This document shows positions 7,680-16,590 of a stretch of DNA of 32,744 nucleotides, piece by piece. The stretch's first letter is position 1. Each line of letters begins with the position of its first letter. Both the position numbers and the translations under genes were made by a program. The stretch covers positions 1-32,744 of the forward strand of contig JAIEOJ010000024.1 in NCBI GenBank assembly GCA_019750575.1, given 5' to 3'. Below the pieces are notes generated by a model, which made no database searches, was not told the DNA's origin, and saw only the letters and a list, made by a program, of their open reading frames with translations. The DNA comes from Rhodocyclaceae bacterium. GTDB taxonomy: Bacteria; Pseudomonadota; Gammaproteobacteria; Burkholderiales; Rhodocyclaceae.

Positions 7680-8332
7680 GCGATCCGATCGGCGTCTTCG
7701 GCGGCACCTTCGACCCGGTGCACTACGGCCATCTGCGCCTGGCCGAGGAAGCCTGCGAAAAACTCGGCCTGGCCGGCGTGATCTGGAGCCCGGCCGGACT
7801 GACGCGTCACCGCAGCCAGCCGCAGACCGAGGCGCGCCATCGTGTCGCCATGGTCGAGCTGGCGATTGCCGGCAACGACGATTTCCGCATCGACAAGTTC
7901 GAAGCCGAGTCGGGCGAACCCAGCTATACCGTCAACCTGCTCGAACACCTGCGCGCCGAATACGAGGACACGCCGCTGGTGCTGCTGCTCGGCGCCGACG
8001 CCTTTCTCGGCCTGCCGACCTGGCACCGCTGGGAGGAGCTGTTCGAGCTTGCGCACATCGCCATCTTCACCCGCCCCGGCCATGAACTCAGCATCGACGC
8101 CATGTCGCCGCTGCTGGGCAAGCAGTTCGCCAAGCGTGCCGCCGTTGATCCGGCCCGCCTCGGCGCGGATGTGGACGACAAGGATGCCGGCGTGATCCTG
8201 CCTTCCCTGCTCACCCCACTGGACATTTCGGCGACGGCAATCCGCGCGCAGCTCGCCCACGGCGGCAGCCCGCGCTACCTTTTGCCCGAGTCCGTTCTGG
8301 ACTATATTCAGACTCACAACCTTTACCGCTGA
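7676..8332 (+). CDS. nadD: Nicotinate-nucleotide adenylyltransferase
   Basis: Joins nicotinate mononucleotide to AMP from ATP to form deamido-NAD in NAD synthesis. The protein is 218 residues, normal for NadD. The nucleotidyl-transferase motif GGTFDPVHYGHLRLAEE (T/HxGH type) is at residues 9-25, and the C-terminal ISATAIRAQL is the ISxTxIR motif. LLLGADAFLGLPTWHRWEEL is the typical middle block. The start ATG 7676 has a GGAGAGG Shine-Dalgarno sequence a few bases upstream and overlaps the previous gene's stop. The neighbour rsfS follows after 12 bases, the usual bacterial arrangement. Confidence 0.96.
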   Translation: MSDPIGVFGGTFDPVHYGHLRLAEEACEKLGLAGVIWSPAGLTRHRSQPQTEARHRVAMVELAIAGNDDFRIDKFEAESGEPSYTVNLLEHLRAEYEDTPLVLLLGADAFLGLPTWHRWEELFELAHIAIFTRPGHELSIDAMSPLLGKQFAKRAAVDPARLGADVDDKDAGVILPSLLTPLDISATAIRAQLAHGGSPRYLLPESVLDYIQTHNLYR

Positions 8333-8344
8333 CACTTATCCCGC

Positions 8345-8713
8345 ATGGACGTAAAGAAGCTCCAGAAGATCGCCGTAGAAGCCCTTGAAGACATCAAGGG
8401 GCGCGACATCGAAGTCATCAACACCACCAAGCTCACCGCCATGTTCGACAGCATCATCGTGGCCAGCGGCGACTCCACCCGTCAGGTCAAGTCGCTCGCG
8501 CGCAGCGTGCACGACAAGGTCAAGGCTGCTGGCGGTGATGTCATCAGCATGGAAGGCGAGGATACCGGCGAGTGGGTGCTGGTCGACCTCGGCAGCATCG
8601 TCGTGCATGTGATGCAGCCGGCCGTGCGCGCCTACTACAACCTCGAAGAGCTCTGGCAGGCCAAGCCTTCGGCGCGCAAGAGCAAGGCCTCTGCTGACGA
8701 GGACGCCGACTGA
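8345..8713 (+). CDS. rsfS: Ribosome silencing factor RsfS
   Basis: Binds ribosomal protein uL14 and blocks subunit joining during starvation (DUF143/Iojap family). The protein is 122 residues. Recognisable blocks are ALEDIKGRDIEVINTTKLT near the start, FDSIIVASGDSTRQVKSLA, and GEWVLVDLGSIVVHVMQPAVRAYYNLEELW. The family core ends there, and a short Lys/Ser/Asp-rich tail follows. It follows nadD by 12 bases and precedes rlmH, a conserved neighbourhood. The 168-base gap to rlmH holds a large inverted repeat. Confidence 0.95.
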   Translation: MDVKKLQKIAVEALEDIKGRDIEVINTTKLTAMFDSIIVASGDSTRQVKSLARSVHDKVKAAGGDVISMEGEDTGEWVLVDLGSIVVHVMQPAVRAYYNLEELWQAKPSARKSKASADEDAD

Positions 8714-8754
8714 TTCGCGTCAGGACGGGCCGACAACATGCTCAAACCCGTCCT

Positions 8755-8844
8755 GGCTGAGCTTGTCGAAGCCGCAATATCCCTTGTGTTCGCAAACCGA
8801 AGACTTTCAGGCTTGCTTTTCGTGCGGCTTCGACAAGCTCAGCC
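8755..8844. repeat. Perfect 21 bp inverted repeat between rsfS and rlmH
   Basis: Bases 8755-8775 (beginning GGCTGAGCTTGTCGAAG) are an exact reverse complement of 8824-8844, with a 48-base loop. Both arms contain the dispersed core seen at 1947, 2026, 2108, 2152 and 5515, here with the variant TTCGACAAGCTCAG. No T-tract follows, so this is not a classical terminator, although the RNA could form a strong hairpin. The loop holds no gene. Confidence 0.88.
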
Positions 8845-8881
8845 CGAGCGGTTCCTGGTTCACTGAGCATTTTTTCAGGCC

Positions 8882-9352
8882 ATGAAACTGATCATTCTTG
8901 CCGTCGGTACCCGCATGCCTGGCTGGGTTGAGGAGGCGTACTCCGACTTTGCCAAGCGCATGCCGCGCGAATGCCCGATCGAGCTGCGCGAGATCAAGGC
9001 GGAACCCCGCACCACCGGCAAGACCGTCGAGGCCATGATGGCGGCGGAGGCGGCGCGCATCCGTGCCGCGCTGCCGCCGCGTTGCCGGCGCGTCATCCTG
9101 GATGAACGCGGCACCGAGGCGACCACGAAGCTGTGGGCGCAGAAGCTCGGCGAATGGATGGGCGGCGGCGAGGATGTGGTCTTCATCATCGGCGGGCCCG
9201 ATGGTCTCGATCCCGAACTCAGGGCCGAGGCCGACGAACGCTACCGCATCTCCGGCCTGACCCTGCCGCATGCCATGGTGCGGGTGCTGCTGGCCGAGGC
9301 GCTGTATCGGGCGCATAGCCTGCACAAGGGGCACCCCTACCACCGGGAATAG
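8882..9352 (+). CDS. rlmH: 23S rRNA m3-pseudouridine-1915 methyltransferase
   Basis: SPOUT-class methyltransferase that methylates pseudouridine 1915 of 23S rRNA in the assembled ribosome. The protein is 156 residues, exactly family size. It starts [18 protein letters not shown]; the SAM-binding knot contains [15 protein letters not shown], and the C-terminus ends in the diagnostic [13 protein letters not shown] 8882 is the only reasonable start. It follows rsfS across the inverted repeat. Confidence 0.96.
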   Translation: MKLIILAVGTRMPGWVEEAYSDFAKRMPRECPIELREIKAEPRTTGKTVEAMMAAEAARIRAALPPRCRRVILDERGTEATTKLWAQKLGEWMGGGEDVVFIIGGPDGLDPELRAEADERYRISGLTLPHAMVRVLLAEALYRAHSLHKGHPYHRE

Positions 9353-9434
9353 GAAACGCCGAATAGCCTGCGGCGCTTCAGCGTTTCCGGATGAACTGGT
9401 ATGCTTTGGCCCATCCCAAAAGCCAGAACACATC

Positions 9435-10043
9435 GTGGAATCCCGCATCTACCTCGCCTCCCGCAGCCCGCGCCGCCGTGAACTGCTGACGCAGATCGGG
9501 GTGCCTTTCAGCCTGCTGCTGTTCCGCGCCGAGCCGCGCCTTGACGACCAGGTAGACGAAACGCCGCTGCCCGACGAGGTCGTGGACGGCTACGTACTGC
9601 GCGTGGCGCGTGCCAAGGCGGAGTTCGGTACGCGGCTGCTGCAGTCGCGCCACCTGCGTCCGGCGCCGGTGCTGGCGGCCGACACCACGGTCGAGCTGGA
9701 TGGCGTCATCTACGGCAAGCCGGCCGATGCGACCGAGGCCACCACGATGCTGAAGGCCCTTTCCGGCCGTACCCATCGCGTGCTGACTGCCGTCGTTATC
9801 GCCTGGCAGGACAAAATACGGTACCGCCTCAATATCAACGAGGTGCGCTTTCGCGACCTGTCCGACGCCGAGATTCGTCGTTATGTGCAGAGCGGCGAGC
9901 CCATGGACAAGGCCGGTGCCTACGGTATCCAGGGCACCGCGGCGATGTTTGTGGCCGAGATGCGCGGCGAACATTCCGGCATCGTCGGCCTGCCTTTGTG
10001 CGAGACTACGCTGCTGCTCCGGGAGATTGGCTACCCGATCTGA
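9435..10043 (+). CDS. Maf/YhdE nucleotide pyrophosphatase (dTTP/UTP)
   Basis: House-cleaning nucleoside triphosphate pyrophosphatase of the Maf family, 202 residues. The Maf signature YLASRSPRRRELL is at the very N-terminus, with the catalytic-Asp block VLAADTTVELDG and the block GAYGIQGTAAMFV downstream. The YhdE branch (dTTP/UTP) is suggested by sequence feel and by its place before rng, where E. coli has yhdE. The start is GTG 9435, because the family begins within two or three residues of IYLASRSPRR and no ATG is near; the upstream open frame overlaps rlmH. A weak promoter (TTCAGC at 9377, 17 bp, TATGCT at 9400-9405) precedes it. Confidence 0.92.
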   Translation: MESRIYLASRSPRRRELLTQIGVPFSLLLFRAEPRLDDQVDETPLPDEVVDGYVLRVARAKAEFGTRLLQSRHLRPAPVLAADTTVELDGVIYGKPADATEATTMLKALSGRTHRVLTAVVIAWQDKIRYRLNINEVRFRDLSDAEIRRYVQSGEPMDKAGAYGIQGTAAMFVAEMRGEHSGIVGLPLCETTLLLREIGYPI

Positions 10044-10110
10044 GAGTTGGTTCACGATAGGGCGCGCAGGCTGTCGTGTCTTGTGGTGAAAAATCTTTCG
10101 AGGTTCTGAA

Positions 10111-11562
10111 ATGGATGACTATCTGATCAACATCACCCCGATGGAAACGCGGGTGGCGCTGATGCAGCAGGGCGTGGTGCAGGAACTGCACATCGAGCGC
10201 TCTTCAAGTCGCGGCATCGTCGGCAATATCTACATGGGCAAGGTGGTGCGCGTGCTGCCCGGCATGCAGTCCGCCTTCGTCGAGATCGGCCTGGAACGCA
10301 CGGCCTTCCTGCACGTCGCCGACATCTGGGAAGAGCGTCAGGGCAATTCCGACGCGACGCGCCCGATCGAGCGCATCCTGTCCGAGGGCCAGTCCATCGT
10401 CGTGCAGACGCTCAAGGACCCCATCGGCACCAAGGGTGCGCGTCTATCGACCCAGGTCTCGATTGCGGGCCGCCTGCTGGTTTACCTGCCGCGCGAAAAG
10501 CATATCGGCATCTCGCAGCGCATCGACGAATCCGAACGCGAGGCGCTGCGCGCCCGCATCCAGGCACTGCTGCCGGAGGGCGAGGAGGGCGGCTACATCG
10601 CGCGCACCATGGCCGAGAACGCCAGCGACGAGGAGCTTGCCGCCGACATCGCCTACCTGCGCCGCCTCTGGGCCGAGATCCAGAATCGCGCCAGCACCGC
10701 CAAGCCGCCCAGCCTGCTGCACCGCGATCTGACCCTGGCGCAGCGCGTGCTGCGCGATCTGGTCACGCCGGACACCAGCCGCGTGGTGATCGACTCGCGC
10801 GAGAACTTCATCAAGCTGTCCGCCTTCGCCAAGGAATACATGCCGCAGGTGCTGGACCGCCTCGAGCACTACACCGGCGAACGTCCGCTGTTCGACATGT
10901 ACGGCGTCGAGGATGAAATTCAAAAAGCCCTGGCAAGACGCGTCGATCTCAAGAGCGGCGGCTACCTGATCATCGACCAGACCGAGGCGATGACGACCAT
11001 CGACGTGAATACCGGCGGCTATGTCGGCTCGCGCAACTTCGATGACACCATCTTCAAGACCAATCTCGAAGCCGCACAGACCATTGCGCGCCAGCTGCGC
11101 GTGCGCAATCTGGGCGGCATCATCATCATCGACTTCATCGACATGGACAGCGAGGAGCATCGCACCGCCGTGCTGGCCGAGCTCAACAAGGCGCTGGCGC
11201 GCGACCACACGCGCATCACCGTGTCCGGCTTTACCCAGCTTGGCCTGGTCGAGATGACCCGCAAGCGCACGCGCGAATCGCTGGCCCACGTGCTGTGCGA
11301 AACCTGCCCCACCTGCGGCGGCCGCGGTGAGGTCAAGACCGCCCATACCGTCTGCTACGAAGTCCTGCGCGAACTGCTGCGCGAGTCGCGCCAGTTCTCG
11401 GCGCGCGAGTTCCGCATCCTCGCCACCCAGGATGTGATCGACCTCTTCCTCGATGACGAGTCGCAGTCGCTGGCGCAGCTGTCCGCCTTCATCCAGCGGC
11501 CGGTCTCGCTGCAGGCGGAAGTCGGTTACACGCAGGAACAGTTCGATATCGTCCTCATGTAA
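10111..11562 (+). CDS. rng: Ribonuclease G
   Basis: Endoribonuclease of the RNase E/G family that trims the 16S rRNA 5' end and degrades some mRNAs. The protein is 483 residues, the RNase G length without the RNase E scaffold tail. The S1 domain starts near residue 38 (GNIYMGKVVRVLPGMQSAF). The catalytic Asp-bearing blocks are MTTIDVNTGGYVGSRNFDDT and IIIDFIDMDSEEHR. The zinc-link CxxC is CPTCGGRG. A GAGG Shine-Dalgarno sequence precedes ATG 10111. Its position after maf is the common maf-rng arrangement. Confidence 0.96.
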   Translation: MDDYLINITPMETRVALMQQGVVQELHIERSSSRGIVGNIYMGKVVRVLPGMQSAFVEIGLERTAFLHVADIWEERQGNSDATRPIERILSEGQSIVVQTLKDPIGTKGARLSTQVSIAGRLLVYLPREKHIGISQRIDESEREALRARIQALLPEGEEGGYIARTMAENASDEELAADIAYLRRLWAEIQNRASTAKPPSLLHRDLTLAQRVLRDLVTPDTSRVVIDSRENFIKLSAFAKEYMPQVLDRLEHYTGERPLFDMYGVEDEIQKALARRVDLKSGGYLIIDQTEAMTTIDVNTGGYVGSRNFDDTIFKTNLEAAQTIARQLRVRNLGGIIIIDFIDMDSEEHRTAVLAELNKALARDHTRITVSGFTQLGLVEMTRKRTRESLAHVLCETCPTCGGRGEVKTAHTVCYEVLRELLRESRQFSAREFRILATQDVIDLFLDDESQSLAQLSAFIQRPVSLQAEVGYTQEQFDIVLM

Positions 11563-11583
11563 GTTCAATACACGGAGCCCGCC

Positions 11584-12447
11584 ATGGATCAGCAGGATTT
11601 CGACAGCCTTTTGCCGCAACTCAGGCTCACGCGGCGTGACTTCATTGCCACCACGCTGGGCGGCGGTTTTGCGCTGGCGGTACAGCCCATCATGGCCCAG
11701 ACCGTGATCCAGACCGACAGCGAGGGGCTGAGCGCAGGCTTCATGCAGATCCCGGTTGCGGACGGCATGCTCGAGGTCTATCGGGCGGCACCGGCGCAAG
11801 GCAGGAAGCTGCCGACCGTGCTGGTGATCTCGGAAATCTTCGGCGTGCATGCCTACATCCAGGATGTGTGCCGCCGCCTCGCCAAGCTCGGCTATCTGGC
11901 GCTGGCGCCCAACCTGTTTGCACGCCAGGGTGACCCGGCGAAGTACGGCAGTGCGCCGGAAATCCACGCCAATGTCATTAGCAAGGTGCCGGATGCGCAG
12001 GTGAAGGCCGATCTTGATGCGCTCTCGGCATGGGCCGCGCACAACGGCGGCGACGCCGGCCGTCTGGCCATCACCGGCTTCTGCTGGGGCGGGCGCATTA
12101 CCTGGCTGTACGCCAATCACAATCCTGCGATCAAGGCCGGCGTGGCCTGGTACGGCCGTCTGCGCGGCGATGTCCGCGCCAACACGCCGCGCCATCCCCT
12201 CGATCAGGCCGACAATATGCAGGCGCCGGTGCTGGGCCTTTACGGCGGCCAGGACCAGGGCATTCCGAATGCCGATGTCGATGCCATGAATGCCATGCTC
12301 AAGGCCGCCGGCGGCAAGTCCTACATCCATGTGTATGCGGATGCGCCGCACGCCTTCCATGCCGATTACCGGCCCAACTATCGCGCCGCCGAAGCACGGG
12401 ATGGCTGGCAGCGCATGCTGGCCTGGCTCAAGCAGCACGGCGTTTAA
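11584..12447 (+). CDS. Dienelactone hydrolase family protein with Tat signal
   Basis: Alpha/beta hydrolase of 287 residues in the dienelactone hydrolase (carboxymethylenebutenolidase) family. The N-terminus carries a twin-arginine signal (LTRRDFIATTLGGGFALA, Arg17-Arg18), so export of a folded enzyme to the periplasm is likely. The nucleophile is Cys167 in GFCWGGR rather than Ser, typical of this family. The catalytic Asp lies in LYGGQDQGIP and the His in APHAFHADYRP. A GGAG Shine-Dalgarno sequence sits before ATG 11584. The neighbours give no pathway for a chlorocatechol-type substrate; members with Tat signals are widespread and mostly uncharacterised. Confidence 0.92.
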   Translation: MDQQDFDSLLPQLRLTRRDFIATTLGGGFALAVQPIMAQTVIQTDSEGLSAGFMQIPVADGMLEVYRAAPAQGRKLPTVLVISEIFGVHAYIQDVCRRLAKLGYLALAPNLFARQGDPAKYGSAPEIHANVISKVPDAQVKADLDALSAWAAHNGGDAGRLAITGFCWGGRITWLYANHNPAIKAGVAWYGRLRGDVRANTPRHPLDQADNMQAPVLGLYGGQDQGIPNADVDAMNAMLKAAGGKSYIHVYADAPHAFHADYRPNYRAAEARDGWQRMLAWLKQHGV

Positions 12448-12475
12448 AACATGGCCCTTGCGGCTGACGAGATCA

Positions 12476-13132
12476 ATGAAACCTGACTGGAACACGATAG
12501 ACACCGTCCTGCTGGACATGGACGGTACCCTGCTCGATCTCAACTTCGACAACCACTTCTGGCAGTACCATCTGCCGCGCCGTTATGCCGAGCATCACGG
12601 CCGCGACCACGATGAGGTCCGCAGCGAACTGATGCGCCGCTTCAAGGCGCATGAGGGTACGTTGCCCTGGTATTCGGTGGATTTCTGGACCGATGAGCTG
12701 GCGCTGGACCTGATGGTGCTCAAGGAGGAAGTGGCGCACCTGATCGACATCCATCCGGGCGTGCCCGAGTTTCTTGCCGCCGCCCGCGCCGGCGGCAAGC
12801 GCGTGCTGCTGGTGACGAATGCGCATCACAAGAGCCTGACCCTCAAGATGGCGCGCACCGGGCTTGCCGCACACTTCGACGCCATGATCACTTCGCATGA
12901 GCTTGGACTGCCGAAGGAGGATGTGACTTTCTGGGACGCGCTGCGTGAAGTACACCCATTCGACCCGGCGCGCACGCTGCTGGTCGATGACACGATTGCC
13001 GTGCTGGATTCGGCGCATCGCTACGGCATTGCCGAGCTGCGCGCGATTGCCCGCCCCGACACGCAGCAGCCGGAACGTGCGCCGACGCGTTATGCGGCAC
13101 TGAGCAGCTTTCACGATCTTCTGCCGCTCTGA
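12476..13132 (+). CDS. yrfG: HAD-family GMP/IMP nucleotidase, YrfG-like
   Basis: Haloacid-dehalogenase-type phosphatase, 218 residues, probably hydrolysing purine nucleoside monophosphates. HAD motif I is LLDMDGTLLDL (Asp14, Asp16), followed by the YrfG-like NFDNHFWQYHLPRRYA. Motif II is LLVTNAHHKSL, the motif III Lys is in LGLPKEDVTFW, and motif IV is TLLVDDTIAVLDSA. ATG 12476 was chosen because it begins just before motif I; the longer open frame is a shadow of the hydrolase gene. It follows that gene by 28 bases. Confidence 0.88.
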   Translation: MKPDWNTIDTVLLDMDGTLLDLNFDNHFWQYHLPRRYAEHHGRDHDEVRSELMRRFKAHEGTLPWYSVDFWTDELALDLMVLKEEVAHLIDIHPGVPEFLAAARAGGKRVLLVTNAHHKSLTLKMARTGLAAHFDAMITSHELGLPKEDVTFWDALREVHPFDPARTLLVDDTIAVLDSAHRYGIAELRAIARPDTQQPERAPTRYAALSSFHDLLPL

Positions 13133-13165
13133 GACTCAGCCCGCGCGGCAAAGCGCACGATACGC

Positions 13166-14674
13166 ATGAACCACAATCTCTACGCCGTTTTCGCGGCGCG
13201 CTTTCTGCGCCATCCCGAGCAGCCCTGCCTGATCCTGGCCGACGGCCGCGCCTGGACCTATGCCGATATCGAGCGTGCCAGCGCGAAGATGGCGAACCTG
13301 CTGGTCGCACTCGGCCTGCAGGTCGGCGACCGGGTTGCCGCGCAGGTGGACAAGTCGCCGGAGGCGCTGGTGCTCTATCTCGCCAGCCTGCGCGCCGGCA
13401 TGGTCTTCCTGCCGCTGAATCCCGCCTATCAGGCGCAGGAGATCGAGTACTTCCTCAATGATGCGCAGCCGGGCCTGTTCGTCTGTCGTCCGCAATTCCG
13501 CGAAGCGGCCCTGCTGCTGGCCGCGCAGAGCGGCGTGGCGCACACGCTGGTGCTGGATGAAAACGGTCGCGGTTCGCTGATCGATCTGGCGGCGGCGCAG
13601 CCGGACGTGTTTGCGACGGTGCACAGCCGCCCGCAGGATCTGGCCGCCATTCTGTACACCTCCGGTACCACCGGGCGCTCCAAGGGCGCCATGCTCACGC
13701 ACCGCAACCTGCTCAGCAATGCCGAGGCCCTGTGCCGCGAATGGCATTTCAGCGCGGATGACGTGCTGCTGCACATGCTGCCCATCTTCCATATCCACGG
13801 CCTCTTCGTCGCCTGCCACTGCACCCTACTGGCCGGCAGCGCCATGCTGTTCGAGCCGCGCTTCGATGCGCAGCGGGCGATCAAGCTGCTGCCGCAGGCG
13901 ACGGTGTTCATGGGCGTGCCGACTTTCTACACGCGCCTGCTAGCCGAGCCGTCCTTCACGCGCAAGTGCGCGCGCGGCGTGCGTCTCTTCATCTCCGGTT
14001 CGGCGCCGCTGCTGGCCGAAACCTTCACCGCCTTTGCCCAGCGCACGGGGCAGTTCATCCTCGAACGCTACGGCATGACCGAGGGCGGCATGTACACCTC
14101 CAACCCCTATACCGGCGAACGTCGCTGCGGCAGCGTGGGGCCCGCGCTGCCGGGTGTTGAGGTGCGTGTCGTCGATGCCGCCGGCCAGCCCTGCGCCGCC
14201 GGTGTGCCCGGCGACATCCAGGTGCGCGGCGAGAACATCTTTGCCGGCTACTGGCGCATGCCGGAGAAGACGGCCGAGGAGTTCACCGCGGATGGTTTTT
14301 TCCGCACCGGCGATATCGGCCATCTGGATGCCGACGGCTATCTCTTCATCAGCGGTCGCGCGCGCGACCTCATCATCAGCGGCGGGCTGAATGTCTATCC
14401 CAAGGAAGTCGAGGATGTGCTCGACCGCCTGCCCGGGGTGGCCGAGTCGGCGGTGATCGGCCTGCCGCATGCCGATTTCGGCGAGGCGGTGACGGCGGTG
14501 GTCGTGGCGAATCAGACCGCGCGTCTGAGCGAGGCGGACATCATTGCGGCGGTGCGCGATCAGCTGGCAGGCTTCAAGGTGCCCAAGCGCGTCTTTATCG
14601 TCAGCGAGCTGCCGCGCAATGCCATGGGCAAGGTGCAGAAGAACCTGCTGCGCAGGCAGTACGCAGCCGCCTAG
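13166..14674 (+). CDS. matB: Malonyl-CoA synthetase-like acyl-CoA ligase (MatB type)
   Basis: Adenylate-forming ligase of 502 residues. The P-loop YTSGTTGRSKGAML begins at residue 164 and the A5 block ERYGMTEGGMYTSNPY around 300. FRTGDIGHLDADGYLFISGR is the hinge region and the catalytic Lys is Lys489 in AMGKVQKN. Features that fit MatB rather than long-chain ligases are VDKSPEALVLYLASLRAGMVFLPLN, VFMGVPTFYTRLL and the short length. Malonate plus CoA and ATP to malonyl-CoA is therefore the likely reaction. No malonate transporter or decarboxylase is adjacent. The stop overlaps the stop of the convergent gene by four bases, leaving no room for a separate terminator. Confidence 0.85.
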   Translation: MNHNLYAVFAARFLRHPEQPCLILADGRAWTYADIERASAKMANLLVALGLQVGDRVAAQVDKSPEALVLYLASLRAGMVFLPLNPAYQAQEIEYFLNDAQPGLFVCRPQFREAALLLAAQSGVAHTLVLDENGRGSLIDLAAAQPDVFATVHSRPQDLAAILYTSGTTGRSKGAMLTHRNLLSNAEALCREWHFSADDVLLHMLPIFHIHGLFVACHCTLLAGSAMLFEPRFDAQRAIKLLPQATVFMGVPTFYTRLLAEPSFTRKCARGVRLFISGSAPLLAETFTAFAQRTGQFILERYGMTEGGMYTSNPYTGERRCGSVGPALPGVEVRVVDAAGQPCAAGVPGDIQVRGENIFAGYWRMPEKTAEEFTADGFFRTGDIGHLDADGYLFISGRARDLIISGGLNVYPKEVEDVLDRLPGVAESAVIGLPHADFGEAVTAVVVANQTARLSEADIIAAVRDQLAGFKVPKRVFIVSELPRNAMGKVQKNLLRRQYAAA

Positions 14675-15456
14675 CGCGCGCGGTCGGCGGCGTCCAGAAA
14701 GGCTTCCAGCAGCGGGCCGCAGTCCAGCAGTTGCACGCCGGCCTGGAAGTGGAATTCCGGATGCCATTGCACGCCGCACAGGAAGGTGCGGCCCGTACCC
14801 TTGATGGCCTCGACCAGACCGTCGGCGCTGGTGGCCTCGACGCGCAGATCCTTGCCCAGCCGGTTCACCGCCTGGTGATGAATGGAGCTGACTAGCCCGC
14901 CTTCGACGCCACCGAACCACTTGCGGAATTCGCCGTCCTCGGCAAAGGTGATGGCATGCGAGTGGCGATCGTAGTCCGGCGTCTCGTGCTTGAGTTCGCT
15001 TTCGCGCTGCGTCGGCAAGTCCTGGTAGAGCGTGCCGCCGAGCGCCACATTCATCAGTTGCATGCCGCGGCAGATGCCGAGCACGGGCTTTCTTGCCTCG
15101 ATGAATTCGTGCAGCAATTCCAGTTCATAGGCGTCGCGCACCGGATCGCCGGCCCAGGCCGGATTCAGGGCCTGCTCGCCATAGGCTTGCGGGCAGACAT
15201 CGGAGCCGCCCTGCAGGATCAGGCCATCCAGATAGTCGGCATAGTCGCGCAGGCGGATATTGCTGCGCATCAGCTCGCCGTCGCGCACGGCCGAGGGCAC
15301 CATGAGCAGCATCACGTCGCGTGACATCACCCATTGCGCGACGGATTGTTCCAGTACCTGCAGCGTCTTGGTCTTGATGCCACGCGCATCTGGTTCCGGA
15401 TGGAAGATGCGCGCCGACAGCGCGATCTTGAGCGGTTTGCGACGACGTCCGATCAT
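14671..15456 (-). CDS. Class I glutamine amidotransferase-fold gamma-glutamyl hydrolase (peptidase C26)
   Basis: Predicted cytosolic hydrolase of gamma-glutamyl amide bonds, 261 residues, related to PuuD. The nucleophile is Cys129 in LGICRGMQLMNVALGG and the His/Glu pair is in CGVQWHPEFHF. LILQGGSDVCPQAYGE and SIHHQAVNRLG are family blocks. The start is ATG 15456 with a strong Shine-Dalgarno sequence (GAGGAG) directly before it; the frame extends upstream into the ligase gene without a better start. It lies 11 bases after the YbdK-type ligase stop, so the two are co-transcribed. One makes and one breaks gamma-glutamyl or similar bonds. The true substrate is not determined; gamma-glutamyl-GABA is only the best-known family example. 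Confidence 0.88.
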   Translation of the reverse strand: MIGRRRKPLKIALSARIFHPEPDARGIKTKTLQVLEQSVAQWVMSRDVMLLMVPSAVRDGELMRSNIRLRDYADYLDGLILQGGSDVCPQAYGEQALNPAWAGDPVRDAYELELLHEFIEARKPVLGICRGMQLMNVALGGTLYQDLPTQRESELKHETPDYDRHSHAITFAEDGEFRKWFGGVEGGLVSSIHHQAVNRLGKDLRVEATSADGLVEAIKGTGRTFLCGVQWHPEFHFQAGVQLLDCGPLLEAFLDAADRAR

Positions 15457-15467
15457 GGCTTTTCTCC

Positions 15468-16589
15468 TCAGTCCTTGCCGCGGAAGGCGTCGATGGCGGC
15501 ATCGACCACGCCCTTGACGTTGCGGCATTTCGCGTACTGGCGGCGCAGATCGCTGGCGTGATTGCCTTCTGCCAGTATGCGCCGGATTTCATCGAGTGCG
15601 GGCCGGCAGCCGAGGCGGCCGGCATGGATCTGCACCTTGTCCAGGGTTTGCAGGATGTCCTCGCGTATCGGCTGGCTCCTGTTGCTGCGCGGATCGACGA
15701 TCAGGCCGTCAAGACCGAAGCGACAGGCCTGGAAACGGTTGAAGTTGTAGACCAGATAATCGTCCTCGCTCGGCGCCGGGTCCGAGCAGGTGAGCAGGTA
15801 GCTGCACAGGGCCTGCAGGTAGCAGGCCAGTGCGGCGGCGCGCTCCACCGTCAGCGGCGTGTCGCAGACGCGCAGTTCGATGGTGCCGAATTCGGGCTTG
15901 GGACGGATGTCCCAGTAGAAGTCCTTCATGCTGCTGACCACGCCGGTCGCTTCCATCTTCCTGAAGTAGCCATCCTCGAAGCTGCCCCAGTCGAGCACGA
16001 AGGGCGCGCGGCCGCTGAGCGGAAAGGCGAATACGGAGTTCAGGCGCGAGGAATCGAAGAGCGTGTCCTCACCCTGCGAATACGGCGAGGAGGCCGACAG
16101 AGCGATGAAGTGCGGCAGGTAGCGGTTGAGCGAGTGCAGCAGGAAGAGCGCGCTGTTGGCCGATTCGCAGCCGATATGCACATGCTGGCCGAAGACCGTG
16201 AATTGCTTGGCCAGATAACCATAGAGCTCGGACAGCTGCTGGTAGCGCGGCTTGTCCACGATGGCCTGTTCCGACCAGTGCTGAAAGGCATGCGTGCCGC
16301 CACCGGCGAGGCGCACATTCAGCTTGTCGCCGGCGGCGACCAGGGTGTCGCGGCTCTCGCGCAGCTGCGCCAGCAGGCTGTCGTAATCGTTGTGCACATC
16401 GGTGGAGATCTCGATCATGCTCTGCGTCATCTCCGGCTTCACATCGCCGGGGAAGGGCTTGCGTTCGAGCAGGTGCAGCAGGTCGTCGGCAGCGCCGGTG
16501 AGATCGAGGCTGTGCGGGTCGATGAGCTGGAGTTCGAGTTCCACGCCCATGCTCAGTGGGCTGGATTTGCTGAAGGGCTGCAATGGCAT
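15468..16589 (-). CDS. ybdK: YbdK-type carboxylate-amine ligase (GCS2 family)
   Basis: ATP-dependent ligase of 373 residues, family size for YbdK, which has weak glutamate-cysteine ligase activity and an uncertain natural substrate. Seen in order are [13 protein letters not shown] near the start, [34 protein letters not shown], and [22 protein letters not shown], all standard GCS2 blocks. The Glu of VELELQ and the His of QHVHIG are expected metal/ATP ligands. An AAGGA Shine-Dalgarno sequence lies inside the last codons of the antiporter, whose stop is one base away, so translation is coupled. Confidence 0.92.
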   Translation of the reverse strand: MPLQPFSKSSPLSMGVELELQLIDPHSLDLTGAADDLLHLLERKPFPGDVKPEMTQSMIEISTDVHNDYDSLLAQLRESRDTLVAAGDKLNVRLAGGGTHAFQHWSEQAIVDKPRYQQLSELYGYLAKQFTVFGQHVHIGCESANSALFLLHSLNRYLPHFIALSASSPYSQGEDTLFDSSRLNSVFAFPLSGRAPFVLDWGSFEDGYFRKMEATGVVSSMKDFYWDIRPKPEFGTIELRVCDTPLTVERAAALACYLQALCSYLLTCSDPAPSEDDYLVYNFNRFQACRFGLDGLIVDPRSNRSQPIREDILQTLDKVQIHAGRLGCRPALDEIRRILAEGNHASDLRRQYAKCRNVKGVVDAAIDAFRGKD

Positions 16590-16590
16590 G

